From positions 124,001-188,000 of the forward strand of contig CAZXFW010000005.1 of assembly GCA_964640175.1 (NCBI GenBank): 64,000 nucleotides of DNA, read 5' to 3'. The notes beneath the pieces are model-generated. The model was not told where the DNA came from. It was given only the letters and a program-made list of their open reading frames with translations, and made no database searches. The number at the start of each line of letters is the position of its first letter. Position 1 is the first letter of the stretch. This DNA comes from JACKDX01 sp964640175. GTDB taxonomy: Bacteria; Myxococcota_A; Polyangia; Polyangiales; GCA-016699535. The position numbers and the translations under genes were made by a program. Below, piece by piece: positions 52,670 to 61,065 of this stretch.

Positions 52670-53355
52670 TGCACCCTCCCCGTACGCTCATTGTTGGTGA
52701 TGTACACGGCTGCTCTGAAGAGCTGCAAGACCTCCTACAGGCATGCCGTTACCAGGCAAGCGACAATCTTATATTTGTTGGAGATTTGGTAGCTAAAGGA
52801 CCAAATTCAAAGGAAGTTGTGTCTCGGGCCCAGGTGCTCGGTGCACGCACCGTGTTGGGCAATCACGACGTCAAAGTGCTGGCCATCCGCCGGGCGCTCG
52901 ATCAACATCAACCAGTGCCACCGGCAAGTCCAAGTCAACTGACTGCCGCGAAACAGCTATCGCCAGAGGATGTCGCTTGGCTTGCGGCTCAGCCCTTTTA
53001 CGTGGTTATACCCGAACATAACACTTGGGTGGTGCACGGCGGCTTGGTGCCTGGACGCCCGCTCGACGAACAGGAACCTGTGCACCTCACCACCATGCGA
53101 AGTCTTCTGCCAGATGGACGCCCGAGCAAATACGTTCATGAAGGCGTACCCTGGGGCAGTCTATGGCCTGGTCCTGAGCTGGTAGTGTTTGGCCACGATG
53201 CCATTCGCGGACTTCAACGCCATCCGTTTGCGATTGGATTGGATACGGGTTGCGTCTATGGCGGTGAGCTCACCGCATTGATTCTCCCCGAACGTGAAAT
53301 CATTTCAGTGCCTGCGCGTCGTGTTTATCTAGAGCGCGGCAAGAACGAGACCTAG
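52669..53355 (+). CDS. ApaH/PrpE-like metallophosphoesterase
   Basis: A 228-residue calcineurin-type phosphoesterase. All five metal motifs are present: IVGDVHGCSEEL, VGDLVAKGPNS, VLGNHDVKVL, WVVHGGLVPG, VFGHDAIRGL. It is close to bis(5'-nucleosyl)-tetraphosphatases and related PPP-family enzymes. The ATG overlaps the AprB stop (TAATG), so it is part of the cysteine operon. APS and PAPS chemistry makes 3'-phosphonucleotides, so a nucleotide phosphatase would fit here, but the substrate is a guess. Confidence 0.85.
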   Translation: MHPPRTLIVGDVHGCSEELQDLLQACRYQASDNLIFVGDLVAKGPNSKEVVSRAQVLGARTVLGNHDVKVLAIRRALDQHQPVPPASPSQLTAAKQLSPEDVAWLAAQPFYVVIPEHNTWVVHGGLVPGRPLDEQEPVHLTTMRSLLPDGRPSKYVHEGVPWGSLWPGPELVVFGHDAIRGLQRHPFAIGLDTGCVYGGELTALILPEREIISVPARRVYLERGKNET

Positions 53356-53361
53356 AACACG

Positions 53362-54507
53362 CTAGAATAGCTCGCCAGACCACAGCATGTGAATGAATTG
53401 TTGGTAAGGCACGATCAAGATACCGTCTTCGAGGCGGCGAAGTTTTGGCTCCAGGCAAACGACGAGGCGCTGTCCCACAGATGGATACTCTTGCTTGATT
53501 TCTCGTAGTCCCTTGAGATGATCGCCATGAATGCGCTTGGATGCCTTTGCTTCGATTGCAATGTTTAATGAGCCGACAACAAAGTCAACTTCTGCCCCGC
53601 TTACAAGCCGCCACTAATGCAAATCCATGTGCCGTTCACGATAATGATTGTATGCAGTCAGTTCGTGCATAACCCAGTTTTCGAAGGCTTTGCCAAACAA
53701 TTCCGAACCTACCTCAAGCCTTCCACGCCTTGTTAAGAAGTTCACTACTCCAACATCGGAGAAATAGAACTTTGGCGACTGTTGGACACGTCGTTTAGGT
53801 CGCTTGCGATACGCTGGCAACCATCTGCCCAGCAATGTATCCTCAAGTATCTGAAAATAGTTGCGAGCGGTGTGTGGCGATGCGCTACATTCTCGGCCCA
53901 CCGTCGAATAATTAACGACTTCAGTATCGGATAGCGCTGCCACATTCAGAAACTCCGAAAAGAGAGGAAGCTTTCGAACTAAACCTTCGGCCGCGATTTC
54001 CTCTTTGAGGTAGTCTCCAACATAAGAGCGAAGCAAACGTGTGGGCTCCGTTGCGGTAACTATGGAGGGAAGGTAGCCAGCGTTCAATACGTGAACAAGA
54101 TTAAAGTCCTCTTTTAGCTCTTCCGAAACGAGTCCAAATAATTCCTAGCGAGTCGCACGGCCTCCTAGTAGGTTTGCCTGCCCGCGACGCACTTTACGCG
54201 CACTTGACCCCGACAGCGCAAAACGAATGCCCTGACTTTCGTGCAGATAGTGAACTTCATCCAAAATTGCGGGCACCCGCTGGACTTCATCGATGACAAC
54301 GAACCTGCACGAACTTGCTGCAATCTCCTGGCGCAGACTCTCGGGGGATTGCACATAGTGCCGATACTCTTCCGGTTTGAGCAGATCAATCCACAGCTCG
54401 TGCGGGTATCGTTCGTTCAAAAGCGTGCTTTTGCCAGTTTGACGCGGCCCCCAAAGAAAAAATGTCTCTGTGCCTGCAGTGGGCAGAGAGACTGCGCGCT
54501 TGAACAT
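53362..54507 (-). pseudogene. AAA_14/DUF4143-type ATPase interrupted by two amber codons
   Basis: Codons run in one frame from ATG 54505-54507 to TAG 53362-53364 (382 codons). The frame is broken only by TAG at 54145-54147 and TAG at 53614-53616. The N-terminal part has Walker A GPRQTGKST and Walker B VVIDEVQRVPAIL. The middle has YFSDVGVVNFLTRRGRLEVG and the end GAEVDFVVGSLNIAIEAKAS, the nuclease-like module typical of this family. The two stops fall where family members often have an aromatic residue (before ELF and before WRL), so each needs only one base change. No frameshifts. A recent pseudogene is likely. Confidence 0.85.
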
Positions 54508-54714
54508 GTATTTACAATATCCATGTATTTTGTAATTAGCAAGGTCTCGTGACTTTCCGCTTTAATTGAACTGCTGCCTGCTAGGGGAGCTAGCTAAAGA
54601 TGTTTCCACTACCGGTCGGCAGTTGCCCACGCGACCAACGCATCCAGTTGAGAGGTGCCCGTCCTTTATTTCGCAAGCCTTCGTGCTGAAGGGTAAGCTC
54701 TACGGCACGAAGGC

Positions 54715-55080
54715 ATGCTGTCTCAAGCAAAAGTCTATGTGACCCAGCGGGACGAGTTTCGTGCTGGCACAACCCTACTTGTACGTTTGCCGACAGGCAA
54801 ATTTGGCAGGCCCCGCTCTGCGATTGTGCTTTGCGATGCCAGTCACACATTCCATGCGTATCTTAACGAATGTCGCCATTTGCCGATACCACTCGATGCA
54901 GGATCAGGCCATGTATGGAATGCAGAGCAGACTCACCTGATGTGCTCCACACACGGCGCCATGTATCGTCCCGAGGATGGTTATTGCGTGGCCGGGCCAT
55001 GTGCAGGCGCGTCACTAGTTAGACTGCCCATTGAAATTGAAGGCACAAAGGTATTCGTCGTGGATAACGGCACGCTTTAG
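54715..55080 (+). CDS. Small Rieske-type iron-sulfur protein
   Basis: A 121-residue protein with one Rieske [2Fe-2S] site: NECRHLPIPLDAG (C-x-H) and HLMCSTHGAMYRPEDGYC (C-x2-H). It has no signal peptide. Similar small Rieske proteins act as ferredoxins for oxygenases or as NirD-like subunits. No oxygenase is adjacent, so its partner is unknown. The neighbouring genes are the ATPase pseudogene and, convergent, methionine aminopeptidase. Confidence 0.88.
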   Translation: MLSQAKVYVTQRDEFRAGTTLLVRLPTGKFGRPRSAIVLCDASHTFHAYLNECRHLPIPLDAGSGHVWNAEQTHLMCSTHGAMYRPEDGYCVAGPCAGASLVRLPIEIEGTKVFVVDNGTL

Positions 55081-55093
55081 GTACCGCTGGCCA

Positions 55094-55966
55094 CTACTGC
55101 GCCGCGCTGCTAGTCGCGATGGTTTGTTGCGATTGCCAAGCCGCAGGCGAAGAGCGCGGCCCTGCTTTGACCCAAGGCAAGTCTTCACTGCAACGAATCG
55201 CAGCATCACGCACAGTAAGCACTTCGCAACCATGTTCGGTCACCGCAACCGTGTGCTCAAACTGTGCAGACAGCGAACGGTCTTTCGTCAACACCGTCCA
55301 TTCATCTTGCATAATTTCGCATTCATAGCCCCCGAGGTTAATCATTGGTTCGATCGTAAACACCATTCCCGGCTTCAAACGCTTACCACTGCCTCGCGTA
55401 CCGTAGTGTGCCACTTGTGGAGCCATATGAAACTCGCGCCCAATACCGTGCCCCACAAAGTCACGCACCACCGAGCAGCCCTGTGCTTCAGCATACTCCT
55501 GAATAGCCGCGCCAATGTCGCCCAAGCGCCCACCGGGACGGACTTGTTCAATACCAAGCTCAAGACAGCGGCGAGCAACTTCCACCACATGTTTGGCCTC
55601 GTCGCTAGGCTCGCCAATGTAATACATCGCGCTTGTATCCCCATGGTAGCCATGTTTGAGGGGGTAATACGACGTCACATCGACATTGATGATGTCGCCA
55701 TCGCGAAGCACCCTGGGACCAGGAATGCCATGGCACACCACTTCGTTAATGCTCGTACACACGCTTTTTGGAAAGCCTCGATAGTTCAAAGGAGACGGCC
55801 TGGCGCCTCGCGCAACGGTAAACTCATGCACCATTGTATTGATGGCATCCGTAGTCATGCCAGCCCGAATTTTCGTGCCAACCATCACCAACGTCTCGCC
55901 CGCAAGACGGCAGGACTGACGCATCTCTTGCACCATGCGTGCGTTGAGAATTTCAATGCTTCCCAT
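55094..55966 (-). CDS. map: Methionine aminopeptidase, type I
   Basis: A 290-residue metalloenzyme that removes N-terminal Met. Metal ligands are in DIINVDVTSYY and YHGDTSAMY (Asp pair), VGHGIGREFH (His), FTIEPMINLG (Glu) and AQFEHTVAVTEHG (Glu). A C-terminal tail of about 30 residues beyond the catalytic core is Ser/Ala/Gln-rich and unusual. It lies ten bases after a MATE transporter on the same strand. In this window it is not beside ribosomal or secY genes as it is in many bacteria. Confidence 0.94.
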   Translation of the reverse strand: MGSIEILNARMVQEMRQSCRLAGETLVMVGTKIRAGMTTDAINTMVHEFTVARGARPSPLNYRGFPKSVCTSINEVVCHGIPGPRVLRDGDIINVDVTSYYPLKHGYHGDTSAMYYIGEPSDEAKHVVEVARRCLELGIEQVRPGGRLGDIGAAIQEYAEAQGCSVVRDFVGHGIGREFHMAPQVAHYGTRGSGKRLKPGMVFTIEPMINLGGYECEIMQDEWTVLTKDRSLSAQFEHTVAVTEHGCEVLTVRDAAIRCSEDLPWVKAGPRSSPAAWQSQQTIATSSAAQ

Positions 55967-55975
55967 ACACGTACC

Positions 55976-57451
55976 TTACACTTGTTTTTCTAAAAATGCC
56001 CCTCGAGCATACCACAGCGTGTATGCAGCCGCAGCGAATAGGTTTCCGAGTGCAATCGTAGTCCACAACGCCACGCGAGGTGCGCCCAAATACTCGGTCA
56101 CGATCACAGCCATGGGAACCACCAAAAACACCAAAAATGCACTGTCGATCACCAAACTCGACAACGTGGCGCCAGCACCCGTCATGGCCTGTGAAAGCAC
56201 GAGAGCCACCCCCAACACACCGTAGCTCAAGCCCACGATACGCAGGTATTCTTTGCCCACCGTCAACACCTTAGAAGAAGGGTCGAAAAAACCGATGATG
56301 GGTTCTGCAAAATGCATGTAGATGGCGATGAGCCCTATCATGAGTATAAAATTGAATGACGCTGCAATCCAGCCCGCTTGCTGAGCACGAGGCCTGAGGC
56401 CTGCACCCAAATTGGCACCGACAAACGTCGAAGCAGCAGCCCCCCACCCCATGCTTAAAAAAAGCGCCATCGTTTCTAAACGCAGACAAATACTAAACGC
56501 CGTCAATGCGCTGGGATCACCTTCAGAGGTATAATTCGCATTGACCAGCGAGATGAATACCAGCACCGCACCCACGCGAACGATCAATTGTGCACTGGAA
56601 GGCCATCCGATACGAAACAGGGCACGCAGCTCTTGTCGCATTGGCTTAAGGTACACTCGGTGAAAGCGCGGACCTCCGCTTCGATGCACGAGCAGCCATG
56701 CGCCGATTACGACAGGCACCGTACGACCGATCAGCGTGGCCCAACCGGCACCCACCACGCCTAACCGAGGGATCTCCAATGCCGCGGCAATAGGCTGCGC
56801 CCAAGCAAAGACCTCAGGGCGGGACCCTGCTCCATACACAAGAAAGACATTTAAGAGGATATTAAGTACATTGCCGCCCACCAAAAGGGCTGCGGCGGAT
56901 TTGGCACTTCCAAGTGCACGCAAGATGGCAGTGATTTGAAGCAAAAAGAAAATTGCAAAACTGCCTCCGAGCATGATCCGCAGATACGGAACGGCCAAGT
57001 CTGCCACCGAACCTTTAACCTGCATGACACCACGGATGATGACACCACTGCCAAACAGTCCTAGCACGCCAAAGCCAATGGAAAACGCCCCCACCAGCCA
57101 CAGGGATTGCCATGCGGCACGGCGCACGCCCCGAGCGTCTTGAGCTCCCACGCGTCGAGAGATCAACGCCACAGCCGCTGTTGATACACCGTTGGATACG
57201 ATCGTGGCCAACGCTGCCACCATGTCGCAAACACCAAGCGCAGCAAGCCCTTCTGTGCCATTTTCCAAACGGCTGATCATGAACATGTCGATTAGATTGA
57301 AGGTCGTATGCAGCGCCATACCGACCACCAATGGCAACCCAAAACGCAACACCCCCCAGCTCAGTTTGCCTTGGGTGAGACGGTAGAAATTGCGCTCTTG
57401 GCGAGTCGCTTGAGGGGAAAGCATTTTAGGTTGGCTAAGAACTTGACTCAT
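55976..57451 (-). CDS. MATE-family multidrug/drug-sodium antiporter
   Basis: A 491-residue membrane protein with about twelve hydrophobic segments in two similar halves: LRFGLPLVVGMALHTTFNLI, ISRRVGAQDARGVRRAAWQS and, in the second half, LFRIGWPSSAQLIVRVGAVL, FVGANLGAGLRPRAQQAGW. This is the MATE pattern (P-x3-G in each half). The frame is open to 57670, but that upstream text is not transporter-like, so the ATG at 57449-57451 is used. No ribosome site is clear. Substrate unknown. Confidence 0.88.
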   Translation of the reverse strand: MSQVLSQPKMLSPQATRQERNFYRLTQGKLSWGVLRFGLPLVVGMALHTTFNLIDMFMISRLENGTEGLAALGVCDMVAALATIVSNGVSTAAVALISRRVGAQDARGVRRAAWQSLWLVGAFSIGFGVLGLFGSGVIIRGVMQVKGSVADLAVPYLRIMLGGSFAIFFLLQITAILRALGSAKSAAALLVGGNVLNILLNVFLVYGAGSRPEVFAWAQPIAAALEIPRLGVVGAGWATLIGRTVPVVIGAWLLVHRSGGPRFHRVYLKPMRQELRALFRIGWPSSAQLIVRVGAVLVFISLVNANYTSEGDPSALTAFSICLRLETMALFLSMGWGAAASTFVGANLGAGLRPRAQQAGWIAASFNFILMIGLIAIYMHFAEPIIGFFDPSSKVLTVGKEYLRIVGLSYGVLGVALVLSQAMTGAGATLSSLVIDSAFLVFLVVPMAVIVTEYLGAPRVALWTTIALGNLFAAAAYTLWYARGAFLEKQV

Positions 57452-57536
57452 CAGGAGGCTCTTTGGATAAAACCGGCCTAGTCCTAGCACGACTAGATTG
57501 ACGCCACCACCTAAACATGGCACCACAGCAGCCAGT

Positions 57537-57680
57537 ATGGACAAATACGAAGAACGTTTTTTAAAGCAGAGTGAAGCCTGGACAGGCCCCAAACTGATTG
57601 CGTTTGCGGTGCTCGTGCTTGGCATTGCCCTTACGATCATCGTCACCGCAGCCACATGGGTACCGCGCATCGCTGGCTAG
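57537..57680 (+). CDS. Small single-helix membrane protein, 47 residues
   Basis: Begins MDKYEERFLKQSEAWTGP and has one transmembrane helix (LIAFAVLVLGIALTIIVTAA) near residues 20-39, ending VPRIAG. It lies eleven bases before the ACT-domain gene and divergent from the MATE gene. The charged start and strong helix suggest a real small protein. A longer frame from 57498 is possible but has no better signal. Unrecognised. Confidence 0.5.
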   Translation: MDKYEERFLKQSEAWTGPKLIAFAVLVLGIALTIIVTAATWVPRIAG

Positions 57681-57690
57681 TTCTGTCACT

Positions 57691-58095
57691 ATGTTCGAGA
57701 TACCACCATTGGACCTGACGCTGTTGTCTCATCGGCTAGGGATCGTGCGGCGTAGTCCCGACGCCACCCTTCCTGCCTGGGCAATTGGAAGTCCTTTTTT
57801 TTCGATGACACGAAGCCATGACGAGCTTTCCATCATCTGCGAGGAGTCGCGCATTCCCAAAGACCAAACTCAAGACGGCGGCTGGGGTTGTCTCAAAGTG
57901 CACGGACCCCTTAAGTTTTCTGAAGTCGGCATCCTTGCGGCCCTCGCAGGCTGTCTTGCGCAAGCAAACATAAGTTTGCTTGCGATAAGCACCTACGACA
58001 CCGACTTTTTGCTGTGTAAACATACTCAGCTCAACGAGGCAGTACAGGCCCTGCGTGCCAAAGGCCATAGCGTGCACGACGCCCCATCGGTCTGA
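57691..58095 (+). CDS. ACT-domain protein (ACT_7 / PF13840-like)
   Basis: A 134-residue cytoplasmic protein: MFEIPPLDLTLLSHRLGIVR, SMTRSHDELSIICEES, CLKVHGPLKFSEVGILAALA, ISLLAISTYDTDFLLCKHT. The last two are the hallmark of the ACT_7 group of small stand-alone ACT proteins, which are likely to bind amino acids. The start ATG 57691 is chosen because the earlier open frame is not conserved-looking. It probably follows the small membrane protein in one transcript. Confidence 0.85.
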   Translation: MFEIPPLDLTLLSHRLGIVRRSPDATLPAWAIGSPFFSMTRSHDELSIICEESRIPKDQTQDGGWGCLKVHGPLKFSEVGILAALAGCLAQANISLLAISTYDTDFLLCKHTQLNEAVQALRAKGHSVHDAPSV

Positions 58096-58200
58096 CTATC
58101 GATCCACCACGTCAACCCAATCGGCTGGGTGGCTAGGCAGGTGGGCAAGCCCAATACGTGCGTGTACCATTGTTCCATCAATTTTGACGATGCCGCGAAC

Positions 58201-59145
58201 TTAGGACGCGTCGATGCACTCCACAGAAACGCGATTTTTACCTGCATTCTTTGCCTTATACATGACCATGTCCGCGTCATGGACGGCTTCGTCAATTGTG
58301 GCGGGCGGGCGGGCGGGAGTAGGTTATCGCTCCTNNNNNNNNNNTCAAACTCAAAAAAAAACCTCGCTTTCTTTTGCGAGGTTGGTTTTGTTCTTTTTTG
58401 GGGGGGGGGGGGGGGGCGCCAAGTAGGTTATCGCTCCTACAGTGACGGTAACCGACCATTCTTGCCGCATCCGCGCAGCGACATGCGTGCGAATCCGTTC
58501 GAGAGACGCTCGAGCTGCATCGCGACCCGTGTTCGGCAGTAAGATAGCGAATTCATCGCCGCCGATACGTGCGACCATATCGCTGGCGCGAATCTGCTGC
58601 TCTAGCGCTTGGGCTGCTTCGATCAGAACTTGGTCTCCTTGTTTATGTCCGTGCTGGTCGTTGACTGCTTTGAAGTTATCGAGATCGAGATATGCCAATG
58701 TCGCCGGGCTGCCCGAACGACGTGCGACGGCGAGCAGCAAGCCGCCTTGTTCGTAGAACGCTCGACTGTTGGGGAGGCCGGTCAGTGAGTCTTTTCGACC
58801 AAGGTCGCGCTCGAGGCTCAGTCGAGCCTGTAACTCCGAAACGAGAAACGCAATGGTTCCAAACGCGACGAACATCGTGCAAACATTGATGGGAAAGATC
58901 AGTACGCTTGAGTATTCTCTTCCAGCGAACCAGTTTGCAACTGTCCACATCAACGTGGGCACGCACGCAAACGCCGTTGCGAACAAACGTGAGGAGTTCG
59001 CTGCAACCAGTGCGATCGGCAGAAAGTACAGCGGGAATAGCCGGATCTCGATGCCACTGATATAATCTATGTAGCCGACGACACTAACCCCGCCCACACC
59101 AGCGGCAAGCACGAGCACCGGGCTTCTTTGCTGAAAGTTGACCAT
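58201..59145 (-). CDS. Membrane GGDEF diguanylate cyclase, broken by assembly gap
   Basis: The N-terminal half (about residues 10-115) has four or five transmembrane helices. The GGDEF domain contains DSLTGLPNSRAFYEQGG, the I-site RASD five residues before the signature, and MVARIGGDEFAILLPN, so it can make cyclic di-GMP and be inhibited by it. After about residue 240 the frame runs into a poly-G tract, a terminator-like hairpin and Ns. The true end (DEAVHDADMVMYKAKNAG to a TAA at 58201-58203) is visible on the other side in another frame. AGGA before ATG 59143-59145 decides the start. Confidence 0.85.
58301..58316. repeat. Four-copy GCGG microsatellite inside the cyclase gene
   Basis: GCGG is repeated four times in tandem. 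With three copies the diguanylate cyclase frame would run on correctly to its natural end; with four it shifts. Such four-base repeats are typical slippage or assembly trouble spots. Confidence 0.8.
58335..58344. other. Assembly gap (10 Ns) flanked by a 17-base duplicate
   Basis: The 17 bases AGTAGGTTATCGCTCCT occur just left of the Ns (58318-58334) and again at 58422-58438. Between them lie a hairpin (ACCTCGC / GCGAGGT) and a run of 17 Gs. Contig ends that overlap but were not merged would look like this, so 58335-58421 may not be genuine chromosome. Confidence 0.85.
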
Positions 59146-59391
59146 GAGTCCTGCTCGCCTATTTACCATAGTTCACACGGATCGGTGTCAAACTTGAGCG
59201 TCGTCGCTTGACGGCAAGTGGCATGAGTTATGTTTACGTGTAATTCGGTGTACCGCCTCCGATTATCAATAGTCTTTTGGGTTGCCGTAACGACAACCCA
59301 ATGAACCAGTATCTGACGGCTCGCGCTACACCATGCATACCAAAAAATGCTCTGCTTGCAGTGAGCATGCATGGTGCTAAATAGCGGGAAT

Positions 59392-61056
59392 ATGCGGATA
59401 ATTTGGCTATGTTTGTGGTGCCTGATGGGCGCGGCGTGCGGTCCGCCCAGCGATGTGCATAAAACAAGCGACCATCAATTTGAAGCGTACACACGCAAGC
59501 GGGTGACTCTATGGCAAGCCTCCCTACAAACGGATGCGCCTGTTTTCCGTCTCGATTCGGTTCGAGGCAGACTCGTGCCCACTTCGAACGCTGTTCTTTC
59601 TGACAGAAAAGTCATTTTATACGATTTTCTCGAAAATGCGTCGATTGAACCTGGCTGGGTCAATATCACTCAGACCAATACCCTGGGCGACGATTTGTAT
59701 TTCGTACGCACCGAGCATGTTTATTCACTGCAACCTATCGGCGCGAATGCCTATGCTTTTAATGGCATGCAATGTCCTTTATTAACCGTGGACGCCACAG
59801 GGCAGCTGACGTCCATTGGCATCCGATCCTCTTCCACAGGGTTCGGCTTTCCTCTCGATGAATATCGAACCAGCGAAAAAACCACTTACGTACGCGTCTT
59901 ACGTGATCATCAACGCACCGGGTTTGTCAGTGGCCAATGCCTGGAATTTGGCCCGCCCGAAGTTGCAGCGTCACTTAAACGTATCCGTGCACAGATTTCA
60001 GCGGCACCCCAACGTGCTTGGGACTTTAGTAACCCTTATTCTGTACGGCCTGACTTTGAGGCCTCTGTTCATCAGTTTATTCATCGGGCACTGTTGACGG
60101 CCACCCTTTCTCAGTACCAAGCCGCAGTGCAAAGACAGGATTACTGGAAAGAGCTTGAAGATGCCATCGTTGCTATTTTCACCCATGAAATCGAAGCTGC
60201 AAGTTTGGATGTGGTGATTCCTGGCATCTGGGGCTTTCCGACAGCGACTATTACTCCGCTGCAAGTTTCACTGTTGGCTACTCTTTTGCGTATCATGAAT
60301 CCCGATTTCAACGCAGGCGGTAACGCGGCTTTGCTTGAATCGTATTTCATCGATCCAGGCTATGGACAGGCTTCTTTGAGTTGCGCCCAGAACTACCCGC
60401 CCCCAGAACAAGCACGGCTTAATGCGGCTGAAATCTTACGATCCCATGTCAATCCAACCATCGATTGGCTTAACGCAATACTGCAGCAATCACAGCCCAT
60501 TCGATTGGATCCTGGCCTCAGGGAACACACCGACACGCTGCACAGTATTTTATACGCGTATGACCTTCTCACCAACCGCGAGTCTGCCATCGCTTATGAC
60601 ACAACGACCGAAAGCCTTTTGTTTGTTCCGGGAGAGGAAAACTCCGTGCGGGCTGAAGGCATTTTTGTGCATAACCACCCTGGAAGTCCCATGCTGCTCA
60701 GCGCTGATTTGCGGGACATTCCCCTTGCCGCACACATCCCTTTTTACCAGATACAACGCACATCGAGCCCCACTCTTGAGCATCCCTCTCAACGCCTTGC
60801 TACCCGAGGAGCAAGCATCGGGTTAATTATGGGATTCACCAACTCAGAGCCTGTTTTCCATGCGGCGCTAAACGGCGATGTCACTTCTTCTGTCTTCGCT
60901 CACACGTACACCACCTCTATCCTCGTGCGATGCCCGGATGCCAATGGCAATCCTTACGAATTGTGGAAGCACTACAATACGTTGTTGGAGCAACCCAGCG
61001 AGTGGCGCACTCCTTTCGGACGCGTGACGTTACAACCCGTCGCCCCCGATACATAG
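59392..61056 (+). CDS. Large lipoprotein with a JAB/RadC-like HNHP motif
   Basis: A 554-residue protein, signal ending in lipobox MGAAC. The body is mixed helical and beta with no Cys-rich region. Near residue 425 it reads GIFVHNHPGSPMLLSADLRD, which resembles the H-x-H-x7-S metal site of RadC/JAB domains, except that the final Asp is one residue too early. Just before it, AYDTTTESLLFVPGEENSVR fits the strand that precedes such motifs. It could be a secreted JAB-type peptidase, but the mismatch keeps this uncertain. ATG 59392 is chosen over 59371 because it gives a compact signal. Confidence 0.6.
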   Translation: MRIIWLCLWCLMGAACGPPSDVHKTSDHQFEAYTRKRVTLWQASLQTDAPVFRLDSVRGRLVPTSNAVLSDRKVILYDFLENASIEPGWVNITQTNTLGDDLYFVRTEHVYSLQPIGANAYAFNGMQCPLLTVDATGQLTSIGIRSSSTGFGFPLDEYRTSEKTTYVRVLRDHQRTGFVSGQCLEFGPPEVAASLKRIRAQISAAPQRAWDFSNPYSVRPDFEASVHQFIHRALLTATLSQYQAAVQRQDYWKELEDAIVAIFTHEIEAASLDVVIPGIWGFPTATITPLQVSLLATLLRIMNPDFNAGGNAALLESYFIDPGYGQASLSCAQNYPPPEQARLNAAEILRSHVNPTIDWLNAILQQSQPIRLDPGLREHTDTLHSILYAYDLLTNRESAIAYDTTTESLLFVPGEENSVRAEGIFVHNHPGSPMLLSADLRDIPLAAHIPFYQIQRTSSPTLEHPSQRLATRGASIGLIMGFTNSEPVFHAALNGDVTSSVFAHTYTTSILVRCPDANGNPYELWKHYNTLLEQPSEWRTPFGRVTLQPVAPDT

Positions 61057-61065
61057 ATGCGTAAC

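Noticed and set aside
53362..54507. Recoding of TAG as an amino acid across the genome
   Set aside because: Many intact genes in the window end in TAG (for example 1934, 5881, 10981), so it is a normal stop codon.
55031..55993. Long plus-strand frame of 320 codons opposite methionine aminopeptidase
   Set aside because: It lies entirely over a well-conserved gene on the other strand and its translation (many His, Arg, Asn) looks like antisense text.
58345..58421. Genuine terminator and G-tract between two genes
   Set aside because: It lies inside the cyclase coding sequence and between duplicated 17-base ends, so it is more likely an assembly artefact.
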